Made by a program: the position numbers and the translations under genes
NCBI GenBank assembly: GCA_963680875.1
Contig: OY804589.1
Span: forward strand, 23,331,462 to 23,395,461
Direction of reading: 5' to 3'
DNA: 64,000 nucleotides
From: Bathymodiolus brooksi
Taxonomy: Eukaryota; Mollusca; Bivalvia; Mytilida; Modiolidae
In this document: positions 57,101 through 64,000 of the stretch, in pieces
Layout of the letters: each line of letters opens with the position of its first letter
Position numbering within the stretch: the first letter of the stretch is position 1
The notes under the pieces: model-generated
What the model was told of the DNA's origin: nothing
Databases searched by the model: none
Seen by the model: the letters and a program-made list of their open reading frames with translations, nothing else

Positions 57101-60100
57101 GAGCAAGATGTACGGGAAAATCGCCGAAAAATAAACAACCTAAAAAGTAAATAAAATTGAGTTCAAAATCATTCCAGGTACGATCCATTTCTAATACAGA
57201 AAAGGCCGTTTTCTAGGAAATATGTACAAAATAAGTGAGCTGTAAATAAAGCGGACAAACAAATGTGCAGTTAGCGAATAAGTCGTAGAAACGTATGTCA
57301 TTATTGTCTACTACGGTGTTCCATAGAAAAAAAATCGGACTTAAGACGTATGAGCATTTAAGATATTAAATCACATTTGATCCAAACTTTAGGTTTAAGT
57401 CCCATTCTTGACTCGAGGATTACACAAAGAAATCCATGATAGGTCTCACTTCCGGTTGTCTGGTTCATGTTCATGTAGTGTTGATGTTGTATATTCTGAT
57501 ATTCTGTTTTTCTTGCAGCACTATAAATTCACTACAAATAACAGAAAATGTTGAAAATCAACACGAATAAGCCGATGCTAGAGTAAACGCAAAAGCATCA
57601 TAACGTCACAAGTGAAATATTAAGTCGACGTATTGTGAGATCACAGAATAAGATGATATACTGTCAGTAATTTAAAAAGCATCATAACGTCACAAGTGAA
57701 ATACTAAGTCGACGTATTGTGAGATCACAGAATAAGATGATATACTGTCAGTAATTTAAAAAGCATCATAACGTCACAAGTGAAATACTAAGTCGACGTA
57801 TTGTGAGATCACAGAATAAGATGATATACTGTCAGTAATTTAAAAAGCATCATAACGTCACAAGTGAAATATTAAGTCGACGTATTGTGAGATCACAAAA
57901 TAAGATGATATACTGTCAGTAATTTAAAAAGCATCATAACGTCACAAGTGAAATACTAAGTCGACGTATTGTGAGATCACAGAATAAGATGATATAATGT
58001 CAGTAATTTAAAAAGCATCATAACGTCACAAGTGAAATATTAAGTCGACGTATTGTGAGATCACAGAATAAGATGATATACTGTCGGTAATTTAATAAAG
58101 GAAAACTGTGTACAATAAAATGGATTTTGAAATAGGACAGCTGCAGAATAAAACAGATAAAACACATAGCTAGACTAAACCAACCTTCCCTAATGACTTG
58201 ATTCCCTTTGATAAGACTAAGAATACGACTATCCACACGAACAAGTTACATAATGTTAGGGTCCACTTCACCTCCTTCATATCGTCCATTCCACTGGTGA
58301 TCTGTAGAACTTTATTACTATAACATAATAATGTACATGCCTGAATCAAATATGAAATATTAAGAATTGTTATCAACGGGTGTCATATTGGAGCAGAAAC
58401 TGCTTATATTTCCTGAGAATCAGAGTTCATACAGGTGGAGGAGAAGTTCATGTTGTGTTGCTCAATCGTTCATTTTCTGTGTTATGCTTTTTAAATCGTT
58501 GTTTGTCCTTTTGTCCTTTTTCCTTTGGCCATTGTGTTGTCTGTCCTTCTTCGATTTACCGTTTTAAATTACCACTTAGGTGTCTTCAAACGCTTCTTGG
58601 GGTAAAATTATAAGGAATCACAATCTATATGGGCAAAACAACACACACAAAAAACCATGGAAATAATAAACGAAGTACAGCAATAAATCATGTACAAAAA
58701 CTGAACTGTTCATTTACGAAGTCTAATGAGTGGTAGAGTGATTGTTGTTGAACGCCGAGTGAGGAAAATGTGAGATATTTCATGGCGTGAACAAGTTACA
58801 TGTCGATGAAAATGATGATGCACGCTTTGAACAGGACCAACACACATAGTTTGGATTTTTTCATAGTGGTACCTCACAGAAACAACAAGCCGTAGACACG
58901 TCTCTTCACTCGGATACATTATTCTGATTTCGATCCAATAAGTCCTTGCTGTTACTATTTAATACTACGTACATGTACGTAGCTGAGAAGCAACAAAAAT
59001 CATAGAACTTGGTTTTTCCAAGCGGGACTCGAACCCACCATTTACCATACTCGGACGGGCACGCTAAGCATTTAAACCATTAATGCGCTTTTCTTAAGAA
59101 GTAGAATTGTCCACTATAAACCTGTGAATATGTTTCCAGAGTTGTATTTAGTAATTAGGATATCACTGTAATTTCAAATGGAGCAACATTTTGTTTGTTC
59201 TTTCTTTTATTACTTTCTTTTATTTCAGTTTTCCTCGGACGTTTGCATATTTCTACATTAAATATATTTATTAAGATTGTGTGATATCGTGGAAGTGGAA
59301 CCGCGTCTTAGATATGGTACCGTAATTACGTAACCTTAGACATTAGAGCTTACGGAAATCAACAAACGCTTTCAGAATTTTAATAATTCGCATATTATAT
59401 TAAAACTTTTCTATTTAACAAGAACTAGAAACTACATATCATTCTAAATCGCCACTTACTAGAAATATTCGTCACTAGCTGACTTTGTATGGGTATAGTT
59501 GATGTTTACTGAAATGTTAAAAAAAAAACCAGATGTAATAGATAATAATTCCTCAAGTCAGTATACAATTTGATTAATTTATTATTACTACGAATAAAGC
59601 AATGTATATACAATATGATGAAAGACAAAATATTTGCAGTCGAACCTTCATGTAGATAAATGGAATTTTAATTTTAAGGTAAATGGACGAGGAATATAAT
59701 AACAAAATTCCACAGCGTCGAAATATTTCCGAAATCTAATAAAATCACAGAAAAGGAGCCACAATCGATACCACACACACACACATATATATATAAATCC
59801 CTCGGGGAAATAACCTTAATGGTACAGAAACTGCCTACCCTTCCGGAGCACCTGAGTTCACCCCCGGTTATTAGTAGGGTTCGTGTTACTCGATCTTTAG
59901 TTTTATGTGTATGTTTTGTAGATCGTTGTTCGTCCTTTTGTACTTTTTATTTTAGTCATTGAGTTGTCTGTTCTTCTTTTAGTCATTGAGTTGTCTGTTC
60001 TTCTTTTAGTCATTGAGTTGTCTGTTCTTCTTTTAGTCATTGAGTTGTCTGTTCTTCTTCGATATACGGATTCTGATTACCATCTTGGTATCTTAAAACT

Positions 60101-62317
60101 CTTCTTAGATGGGTTGATAATTCTGGATATCCACCTCCTAACAAGGCCGTAAGGGAATATACTAACGATTTCTGTTATTATTGATGGGATGTTTCACTGC
60201 AAACCAAAACAATGTTTTGACACCTAGACGTAGGCATCGTTCCCAGACTTCATAAATATTACAAGACTTACAACATTCGATCCTTGTACCATTCCAAGGA
60301 TCTGAAAGTGATTCGTTTAGGGTTCCGTCTCTACAATAACAGGTATTCCACGTGTTATCACAATATTTCCACGGAACTTCCGCTTGCATGGATGCAACGA
60401 AGAAATATAAACAATAGGCTATGATGACAGCGTAATATATAGCTATAAATGATGAGACAATCAGCATGGCATATCCTAGACCTGTAATACAGTGTGTCTT
60501 TATTACATTACAATAAACTATCATGTAAGCAAAAAACAATAAAGGGCCGACCATTAAACGTTTAGGAAGGATACTATGTTTTCACAAAGAGCCAGACATT
60601 TTTAACTCGCATTTATCAGGTCGATTTCCTTTCTTCTGTAACAGTTGTCGATATAAATTTGCTTAAAGAAAACTAAAAAATAAAAATAGCCCATAGCCCT
60701 CCTTCAAGTCAAATGATCGATCCCTATATAAAACCCCTTATTAATCTACAATAATGAATCATTAAAGTATATAGCAACTAAGGACAAAATATCCTTCTAG
60801 TACAATTTATTAAAGTATGCTTCTCCCTCTACTACAATAAAGTATCCCTCTAGTATAGTACAACAAAGTATTATTTTAGTACACAACAATAAAGGATCCC
60901 TCTTATATTACCATAAAGCACCATTTTAATACACTGAATAACAATCTAGCTATATACTTCATTAAAATACTCTAGTACACCACAATACATTCTCTTTTTA
61001 GTACACTACAATTACGTATCCCGTCAGTCCACGACTATAAAGTATTTGTATTTTGATTAATAGCCATTCCTTTCGGAAGGATTGTGCCCCGCTATAGGTT
61101 TCATCGACGTTTGGAAAGCTATAAATGAAAAACACATGAAACTGAACTAGGATGCTATATAACTATTACATTTGAAAAATATGTAAGCTTTGGTCGGAAA
61201 TAAAATATTACCTTTAAATAAAGGGTTTATTCTCCAAACCTTAAGAGGTCCAAGACTACAAAACTGTCCAAGACAGAGCTCCATATAGAACATTGGTATA
61301 CCAATAACTATCATGCAGATAAAATACGGAATAAGAAAGGCCCCTAAAAAGGAAAGAAATATATTTCACGCTCTGTTACATTGTAAATATTCACGTCAAT
61401 CAATATACTATTGCATCATAGTGTTTAGTCACTCGTCGCAACTTCGGCTGATTCCGTACCTTCATCATACCTCGTCCGTATTACGATAGCTCCCATTGGA
61501 ACTACTTTCGGAAATCTTCAATGAAGGAGGTATTAAAATAATTTCACTTTCGAATATTCGTCCAATAATAATATATTTTCATTCATCGCAATGACGGCTG
61601 ATTCCGTACCTTCATCAAAGACCAATATTTTTCAAAGCAAACTCATCTATTGTCGCCATTTTAGAACTTATTTGCGGTGCGCAATGTTTGATTGAAGTGA
61701 TACGGGTTTCCGGCGAAGAAATGTGACGCGTAGACGCATATCAAATGCCGTATTACAGCCGAGGTATTGAGGGAGATAAGCGGACTCACCCGAGGTTTGC
61801 CGATTGAGTGTTTAGTTTTATGTGTAATGTTTTGTAGATCGTTGTTTGGCCTTTTGTCCTTTTTCTTTTGGCCATTGTGTTGTCTATCCTTTTTTTTTCG
61901 ACAATAAACTATACATTGTAGTTGGAAATTTTATCACTGCAATGTTTATGTAGTAAATGATGAATGTCATATCAGAATCGAAGGAAAATTGGCGGTCATG
62001 TTTTTTCACGACATTGTTTATGTAGCAAATGAGTGTTACCTTTTAGGATTAAACTATTGACAAATAAATTAGTTTTTGTAGGATTACATTATAATTACAT
62101 ACATACCAGTATATTATACCTCATTGTGCATTAAGAGAATATTTCAGACTATAGTTTGTAAAGTACAAACGCGTTTAGAAAATAATAAAGTACCTCCTCC
62201 ATTTTTAAAACAAAGGTACGGAAACCTCCACACATTACCAAGACCAACAGCAAAGCCAACACAAGTCAGTATAAACTCTAACTGACTTCCCCAGTTAGCC
62301 CGGTCAGGTGGAGTGTC
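44817..62317 (-). CDS. SLC6 Na+/Cl--dependent transporter, glycine-transporter-like (5' end incomplete)
   Basis: SLC6 proteins are 12-helix plasma-membrane carriers that import amino acids or transmitters with Na+ and Cl-. Thirteen exons are placed. Seen in order: [20 protein letters not shown] and [15 protein letters not shown] (TM1, ion and substrate site); [13 protein letters not shown] (TM2); a Cys-rich extracellular loop 2 with two N-glycosylation sites; [10 protein letters not shown] and later TMs; [20 protein letters not shown] (TM6, with the Gly-Gly of glycine transporters); [13 protein letters not shown] (TM8 region); and NWGP...ENRTGRYAP in the C-tail, as in glycine transporters. 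All junction phases close except between 60224 and 58317, where a small exon is probably missed. The N-terminal start lies upstream of 62317 and was not found. Substrate cannot be proved; other amino acids are possible. Confidence 0.93.
45143..45328. repeat. 37-bp tandem array, 5 copies
   Basis: AGAGAATACCGAAGGGGATA + TCAAAAATGAACAATCC units at 45143, 45180, 45217, 45254 and 45291. They copy the terminal piece of a family C retroelement tail, whose remainder continues to ~45700 (-). Confidence 0.94.
45330..45700 (-). repeat. Retroelement 3' tail (family C)
   Basis: Reverse complement of the tail seen at 48315-48665 and 62375-62640 (GTGTCCAACACATATTGTGT, TGTTGCCAGTTTCTCTGAAT). In the last SLC6 intron. 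Confidence 0.68.
46330..46610. repeat. Degenerate tandem of tRNA-like antisense pieces
   Basis: ATCGAACCCACGTTGTAC, GAAACCGCACCCACGATATA and GTTGAACCTACGATCTACC recur about every 60-100 bases, each with TTACATCGC-like partners. They look like repeated T-arm/anticodon-arm fragments; no intact tRNA. Confidence 0.4.
46822..46936. repeat. Long hairpin next to an SLC6 splice donor
   Basis: Arms of ~45 bases (GAACAAGTTATACTTGTATA ... pairing with ... ATATCGTATAACCTGTTCA) around a loop that itself contains AACCGCTGTGCGGCTT. Probably a small MITE. Confidence 0.75.
46967..47128 (-). CDS. SLC6 exon l (TM11-TM12)
   Basis: [20 protein letters not shown] then [20 protein letters not shown] and YCVFRDTSD. 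Acceptor TTATAG, donor GTTAGT, 30 bases from a hairpin. Confidence 0.93.
47330..47515 (+). repeat. Retroelement 3' tail (family B, diverged)
   Basis: Retains TTTTGGTGCTCCTGTGATCT-like body, GTAGTGCTTTGTGGAAC and the end CTCTTTGGTATTTTCAAA. In the SLC6 intron between exons k and l. Confidence 0.5.
47905..48040 (+). repeat. SINE fragment (middle)
   Basis: AACTACCTATGCCATCAGTG, B-box GAGCTCGAATCCC and GTGATAAAGTTTGTCCTTGA; ends within the core. Confidence 0.72.
48150..48265 (-). CDS. SLC6 exon k (TM11 start)
   Basis: [20 protein letters not shown] then [18 protein letters not shown]. Acceptor TTTCAG, donor GTAAGT. Confidence 0.93.
48315..48665 (+). repeat. Retroelement 3' tail (family C)
   Basis: Runs from GAGGCAGGAACTGCTTACCC to GCCCCTTCGGTATTCTCTAA + CGTTTATT. 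About 50 bases from SLC6 exon k. Confidence 0.72.
49209..49504. mobile_element. hAT-like MITE, copy 6
   Basis: CAGGGGCAGATCC and inverse ends, ATGTA duplicated on both sides, long G run and a duplicated inner block. In the SLC6 intron after exon j. Confidence 0.88.
49682..49835 (-). CDS. SLC6 exon j (TM10)
   Basis: [20 protein letters not shown] then [17 protein letters not shown]. The GTATGT donor is chosen over an earlier GTGATA because it gives the phase exon k needs (FRG-YLRF). Confidence 0.92.
50270..50570 (+). repeat. Retroelement 3' tail (family B)
   Basis: GACACGACGGGTGCACCTAG, CCCTTCCGGGGCACCTGGAA and a shortened end CATTCTGATGAACTCTTC. Confidence 0.65.
50703..50837 (-). CDS. SLC6 exon i (TM8 end, TM9)
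   Basis: [20 protein letters not shown] then [20 protein letters not shown]. Acceptor TTTTAG, donor GTAATA, phase 0 at both ends. Confidence 0.92.
50905..51072 (+). repeat. SINE copy with deleted core
   Basis: Head GGGGGCCGTCGTGTTCGTGA, B-box TGGTTCGAATCTC, then a jump from TACTCAATACA to AAATATTGTTGAAATTGGCG: the core is missing. Confidence 0.78.
51203..51488 (+). repeat. Retroelement tail (family A)
   Basis: GGTACTGCTTTGACAACTAT to GTTATTACCCTTATTAG, full-length match to 41167-41458. A family D fragment follows at 51560-51670 (-). Confidence 0.72.
52154..52271. repeat. Near-perfect 50-bp-arm hairpin
   Basis: Arms 52154-52203 and 52221-52271 pair with only a few mismatches (CAGGTCCATATCAGA / TCTGATATGGACCTG in the middle), loop of 17 bases containing GCTCTTCGAGC. 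In an SLC6 intron. Confidence 0.92.
52484..52716 (-). repeat. Retroelement tail (family A)
   Basis: AAGGGTAATAACAAAATTAC to GGCTGTCACTATAACAGTAC, inverse of 51203-51488, about 1 kb away. Confidence 0.72.
53069..53181 (-). CDS. SLC6 exon h (TM8), genuine copy of a tandemly repeated exon
   Basis: [20 protein letters not shown] then [17 protein letters not shown], 113 bases, donor GTAAGC. Its first ~65 bases plus acceptor are repeated four more times upstream (53182-53597), where GAA GCT CTT TAA replaces GAA GCT CTA GCA. Confidence 0.93.
53110..53597 (-). repeat. 103-bp tandem array of a truncated SLC6 exon with its splice acceptor
   Basis: Acceptors followed by GTC(C/T)(A/T)GGACTTGCTTTTG lie at 53181 (real exon), 53283, 53386, 53489 and 53592, spacing 102-103. 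Each upstream copy has TTTTCACAG-type (or TTGACAG) acceptor, ~65 bases of exon and an in-frame TAA, but no donor like GTAAGC. Confidence 0.95.
53720..53895 (+). repeat. Retroelement tail (family E)
   Basis: CCCTCAGGCATATGTGACCT, GTTTAGGTCTTTTGCTG and GATGAAGGTTATTACAGAAA + CGCGTTGTGCGCA. In the SLC6 intron between exons g and h. Confidence 0.65.
54230..54530 (+). repeat. Retroelement 3' tail (family B)
   Basis: ACGCGACGGGTGCCACTCGT, TGTAGATCGTTGTTTGTCC and CCTCCCTTAGGTATCTTCAA. It ends about 45 bases before SLC6 exon g. Confidence 0.68.
54577..54701 (-). CDS. SLC6 exon g (TM7)
   Basis: [20 protein letters not shown] then [18 protein letters not shown]. Phase 1 out before GTATTT; joins exon h through a Gly codon. 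Confidence 0.94.
55380..55565 (-). repeat. Retroelement tail (family D)
   Basis: Reverse match of family D: AAACTAGTTTAACCTCGCCAC and TATTGAAGTGCCTGTACCAA (complement), with ACAAAATCGATACC as at 51590 and 59765. Confidence 0.6.
55802..55957. mobile_element. hAT-like MITE, copy 7 (right end lost)
   Basis: Starts CAGGGGCGGATCC and keeps most of the interior, but stops at GCGCGCGCCTGG without the right terminal repeat. Truncated about 90 bases before SLC6 exon f. Confidence 0.78.
56046..56149 (-). CDS. SLC6 exon f (TM6)
   Basis: [20 protein letters not shown] then [14 protein letters not shown]: the unwound TM6 region that contacts substrate. Phase 2 out before GTGGGT. Confidence 0.94.
56195..56395 (-). 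repeat. SINE copy
   Basis: Minus-strand tail (GTTTAACGCCTTTTTCAACA), core (GGAGACCGGAGTACCCGGAG) and B-box GGATTCGAAATC complement; begins ~45 bases from SLC6 exon f. Another partial minus copy lies at 56640-56765. Confidence 0.8.
57005..57139 (-). CDS. SLC6 exon e (TM5)
   Basis: [20 protein letters not shown] then [18 protein letters not shown]. The donor GTATGT at 57004 was chosen because it gives phase 0 and the usual four-residue spacer before VWSDAA. Confidence 0.92.
57594..58098. repeat. 84-bp tandem array, 6 copies
   Basis: Units containing AGCATCATAACGTCACAAGT and AAGTCGACGTATTGTGAGAT at 84-base spacing (57595, 57679, 57763, 57847, 57931, 58015), 87 bases from SLC6 exon d. Confidence 0.95.
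58185..58317 (-). CDS. SLC6 exon d (TM4)
   Basis: [20 protein letters not shown] then [20 protein letters not shown]. Acceptor TTATAG is the likeliest; an alternative ATTCAG 22-24 bases upstream would add residues ACTLLCYS. Donor GTTGGT, phase 0. Confidence 0.85.
58370..58605 (+). repeat. Retroelement 3' tail (family B)
   Basis: ACGGGTGTCATATTGGAGCA through TTTTGTCCTTTTTCCTTTGG to CCACTTAGGTGTCTTCAAAC. In the SLC6 intron between exons c and d. Confidence 0.65.
59006..59090 (-). repeat. tRNA-like sequence
   Basis: Minus strand shows A-box-like TGGTTTAAATGCTTAGCG and B-box GGTTCGAGTCCC followed by a 3' stem-like CTTGG. Probably the head of a tRNA-derived SINE; a decayed tRNA gene is also possible. 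Confidence 0.4.
59815..60110 (+). repeat. Retroelement 3' tail (family B) with internal 27-bp array
   Basis: Body TTCCGGAGCACCTGAGTTCA and TGTAGATCGTTGTTCGTCC, then four 27-base units (AGTCATTGAGTTGTCTGTTC + TTCTTTT) at 59955-60062, then the normal end CTTGGTATCTTAAAACTC. Confidence 0.8.
60224..60481 (-). CDS. SLC6 exon c (TM3 and extracellular loop 2)
   Basis: [20 protein letters not shown] (TM3) then a loop starting [18 protein letters not shown] with NES and NGT glycosylation sites and CCKSC. The chosen donor GTGTCA leaves phase 1, which does not fit exon d directly, so its 3' border is less certain. Confidence 0.85.
60780..61040. repeat. Degenerate AT-rich tandem repeat
   Basis: CTAGTACAA...ATAAAGTATCCCTCT-like segments recur about every 35-45 bases with much divergence. 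In the SLC6 intron between exons b and c. Confidence 0.5.
61212..61343 (-). CDS. SLC6 exon b (TM2)
   Basis: [20 protein letters not shown] then [18 protein letters not shown] and INPLFKG. Acceptor TTTTAG, donor GTAATA, phase 1. Confidence 0.94.
62194..62317 (-). CDS. SLC6 exon a (TM1)
   Basis: Encodes [20 protein letters not shown] and [20 protein letters not shown], the SLC6 hallmark. Acceptor TTGTAG, donor GTACTT, phase 1 out. An upstream N-terminal exon is needed. Confidence 0.94.
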
Positions 62318-62374
62318 CTACAATTTAAATATAATAAAAACGTAGATGAGTTAATTTAAAAATCTAAAAATAAG

Positions 62375-62640
62375 TTGTCCTAGTATGTGTCTTTATGTTC
62401 TGAGCTCCATGTTATGATGTCTGTTACGATATCCGCATAAAAACCATGGATGGTTCGTCTTTACATCCAGTTGTTTGTAGGAGAGCTCATGTCTTATTTA
62501 CGTTATTTGTGCTTTTGTTTATTGTGCGCATTGTGTTGTGTTTTTGTTTAGTTTTTTCTTCGTCTTGTGTACATTATGTTGGAAGTTTCTCTTGATTATC
62601 AATTTTTGATTGCCCCTTCGGTATTATCTAACGTTTATTT
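62375..62640 (+). repeat. Retroelement 3' tail (family C)
   Basis: GTCCTAGTATGTGTCTTTAT to GCCCCTTCGGTATTATCTAA + CGTTTATT. Immediately upstream of the first placed SLC6 exon. Confidence 0.7.
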
Positions 62641-64000
62641 ACATTACATCCATTAGTAAGAAATTATATCGATGAAAGAGACTATCCAACTTTACAATTT
62701 GACACAAACAAAAGCATGGAACTTAGCTTGTATTGAAGTTCTACATTTCACACTTTCTTATTAATAACCACTTTAAATAAATTGTTGCTATAAAAGTTGA
62801 AATCTTGACTGACCACTTTATATATACTATCCACATGTTGAGAAAGGTACATTTAAGCAGTAAAGACATGTTGGTAGTAAATATAAGTGGTCAGTCAATA
62901 TTTGAAACGTCATAGCAGCATTTATTATGATTATTAGCCAGAAAGGGACTTGTAGTCAGTCTACATTTCAGTCATATTAGCGTATTCAATAAAGAGAATT
63001 ATCATAAAACGAGTGCAAATGACGCTTAGCCTGCAATTGAGCTGAATTATTTACGTCTGTTGATAAATGTAGTTGACAGAACCAAGTTGTTTGGAAATAG
63101 AACATAGCTTCTCCTCCCATTCGATGTACATCCCATCCCATAGGGACGTCTGCTTGGTTAGTACTACTAATCTAAAACACGTCTCGTTTATTTTGTGTGT
63201 TTATTTGTCTCTGTTTTTGTATTTTGTTTTTTGCTTTGGTCTGATTGTTTTGCTTTTTATTGTTTGTTTGTTTGTTTTCTTAGGGGGGATATCACGCTCC
63301 GGACACATGAAAGACAAATTGCTTCATAGTGGTATTTATTGATGGTTCCCTGTACGGCAAGCTTTACGATTTATATCCATTGTATACTCTTCATCCTGTG
63401 TTAATCAAAACTATTTTCTCCCGTGAGTTGGAGTCGGGGCCGGTTTTAAGACAATGATATCAAAATAAACGTGCAGAAGTTCATCATAAGTAGTAAACGA
63501 TTCACCTCTTAACCATATTCACACAACTTAAACATGTTAATAAAAAAAGAAAAAGAAAAAAAAAAGCACTTGCACCTTTGCACTTCATTTGTTTGGTTCT
63601 TTTTATTTTTTCTTCTTCCTAAAGCACACCAAATAACATTGACAACGACTGATTAACACTTGATTAATTCTCAATACACTTCTACCTTTCGATACTAATT
63701 AAACCTTGAACACCAGATAACAACAGGGATACGGATTAATATAAGTATAACCACTTGTTTCCGAATCCTATTGATTAATTTAAATGTCTATATAATTTAT
63801 ATGTGTATTATCATAATGTGTAATATTGAATTAATTAATTAATAAAATATGTTTATACTAATGATATCAATTGCTCCCAATTGGGCCCCATGATTAAGGT
63901 GCTCCATGTTGGAGTTATCTACTCTTGGATATTGAAGTACAAACAACAACACACTGCATGTTTTACAGAGAACAATTGGACCCTGCACCTCCATATGCAG
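62641..64000. other. Non-coding interval, no gene placed
   Basis: Should contain or precede the SLC6 5' end, but no convincing start exon was found. A weak open segment at 63055-63171 (minus) is discussed among the rejected items. Otherwise AT-rich with poly-T runs. Confidence 0.5.

Noticed and set aside
63055..63171. Possible SLC6 N-terminal exon (39 codons, phase 0, TTTTAG acceptor and GTAAAT donor)
   Set aside because: Phase fits, but the peptide (NQADVPMGWDVHRMGGEAMF) does not resemble SLC6 N-termini and the pyrimidine tract is poor. It may belong to a repeat. cDNA would decide.

Overview
The window is animal nuclear DNA: AT-rich, with split genes, GT-AG introns of hundreds to thousands of bases, and dense short mobile elements and minisatellites. 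The repeat families (a tRNA-derived SINE with a conserved 3' core, MITEs with CAGGGGCGGATCC termini, and retroelement tails ending in 'CCTTTGGTATCTT' or 'CCTTCGGTATTCTCTAACG') and the protein sequences suggest a bivalve mollusc, possibly a mussel. That assignment rests on recognition of style, not on a search. No prokaryotic, plasmid or viral gene was seen.

Three protein-coding genes account for all the convincing coding sequence. (1) Positions 1383-22052, minus strand: an NBR1-type selective autophagy receptor. Sixteen in-phase exons encode about 912 residues: PB1, ZZ zinc finger, basic coiled coil, the four-tryptophan (FW) domain, and an acidic tail with a candidate LC3-interacting motif. 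The C-terminal UBA exons should lie beyond the left edge. (2) Positions 33619-38273, plus strand: a flavin-containing monooxygenase of the short GS-OX-like type. Five exons make 424 codons, but codon 108 is an in-frame TAA inside otherwise conserved sequence. (3) Positions 44817-62317, minus strand: an SLC6 Na+/Cl--dependent transporter, closest in appearance to glycine transporters. Thirteen exons are placed; the N-terminus and a short piece after extracellular loop 2 are unresolved. NBR1 and FMO are divergent and separated by 11.6 kb of repeats. FMO and SLC6 converge across 6.5 kb of minisatellites. Nothing indicates that the three genes work together.

The rest is repeat landscape. NBR1 introns carry SINE copies, PIF/Harbinger-like and Tc1/mariner-like MITEs and a 16-copy 51-bp array. 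The NBR1-FMO interval holds a LINE relic, a 3.2-kb DNA transposon with CCAACGTTGG-rich ends and a deleted ORF, several MITEs, abutting 15-bp and 29-bp arrays, and a 43-bp array split by a foldback insertion. The FMO-SLC6 interval holds 78-, 59-, 47- and 56-bp arrays, the last running into the SLC6 stop codon. SLC6 introns hold a 37-bp array, long hairpins, an 84-bp array, a 27-bp array, and a 103-bp array made of a truncated SLC6 exon with its splice acceptor.

Most notable points: the tandem decoy acceptor/partial-exon array in SLC6, where each decoy carries a stop; the single nonsense codon in FMO; and the recurrence of minisatellites growing out of retroelement ends.
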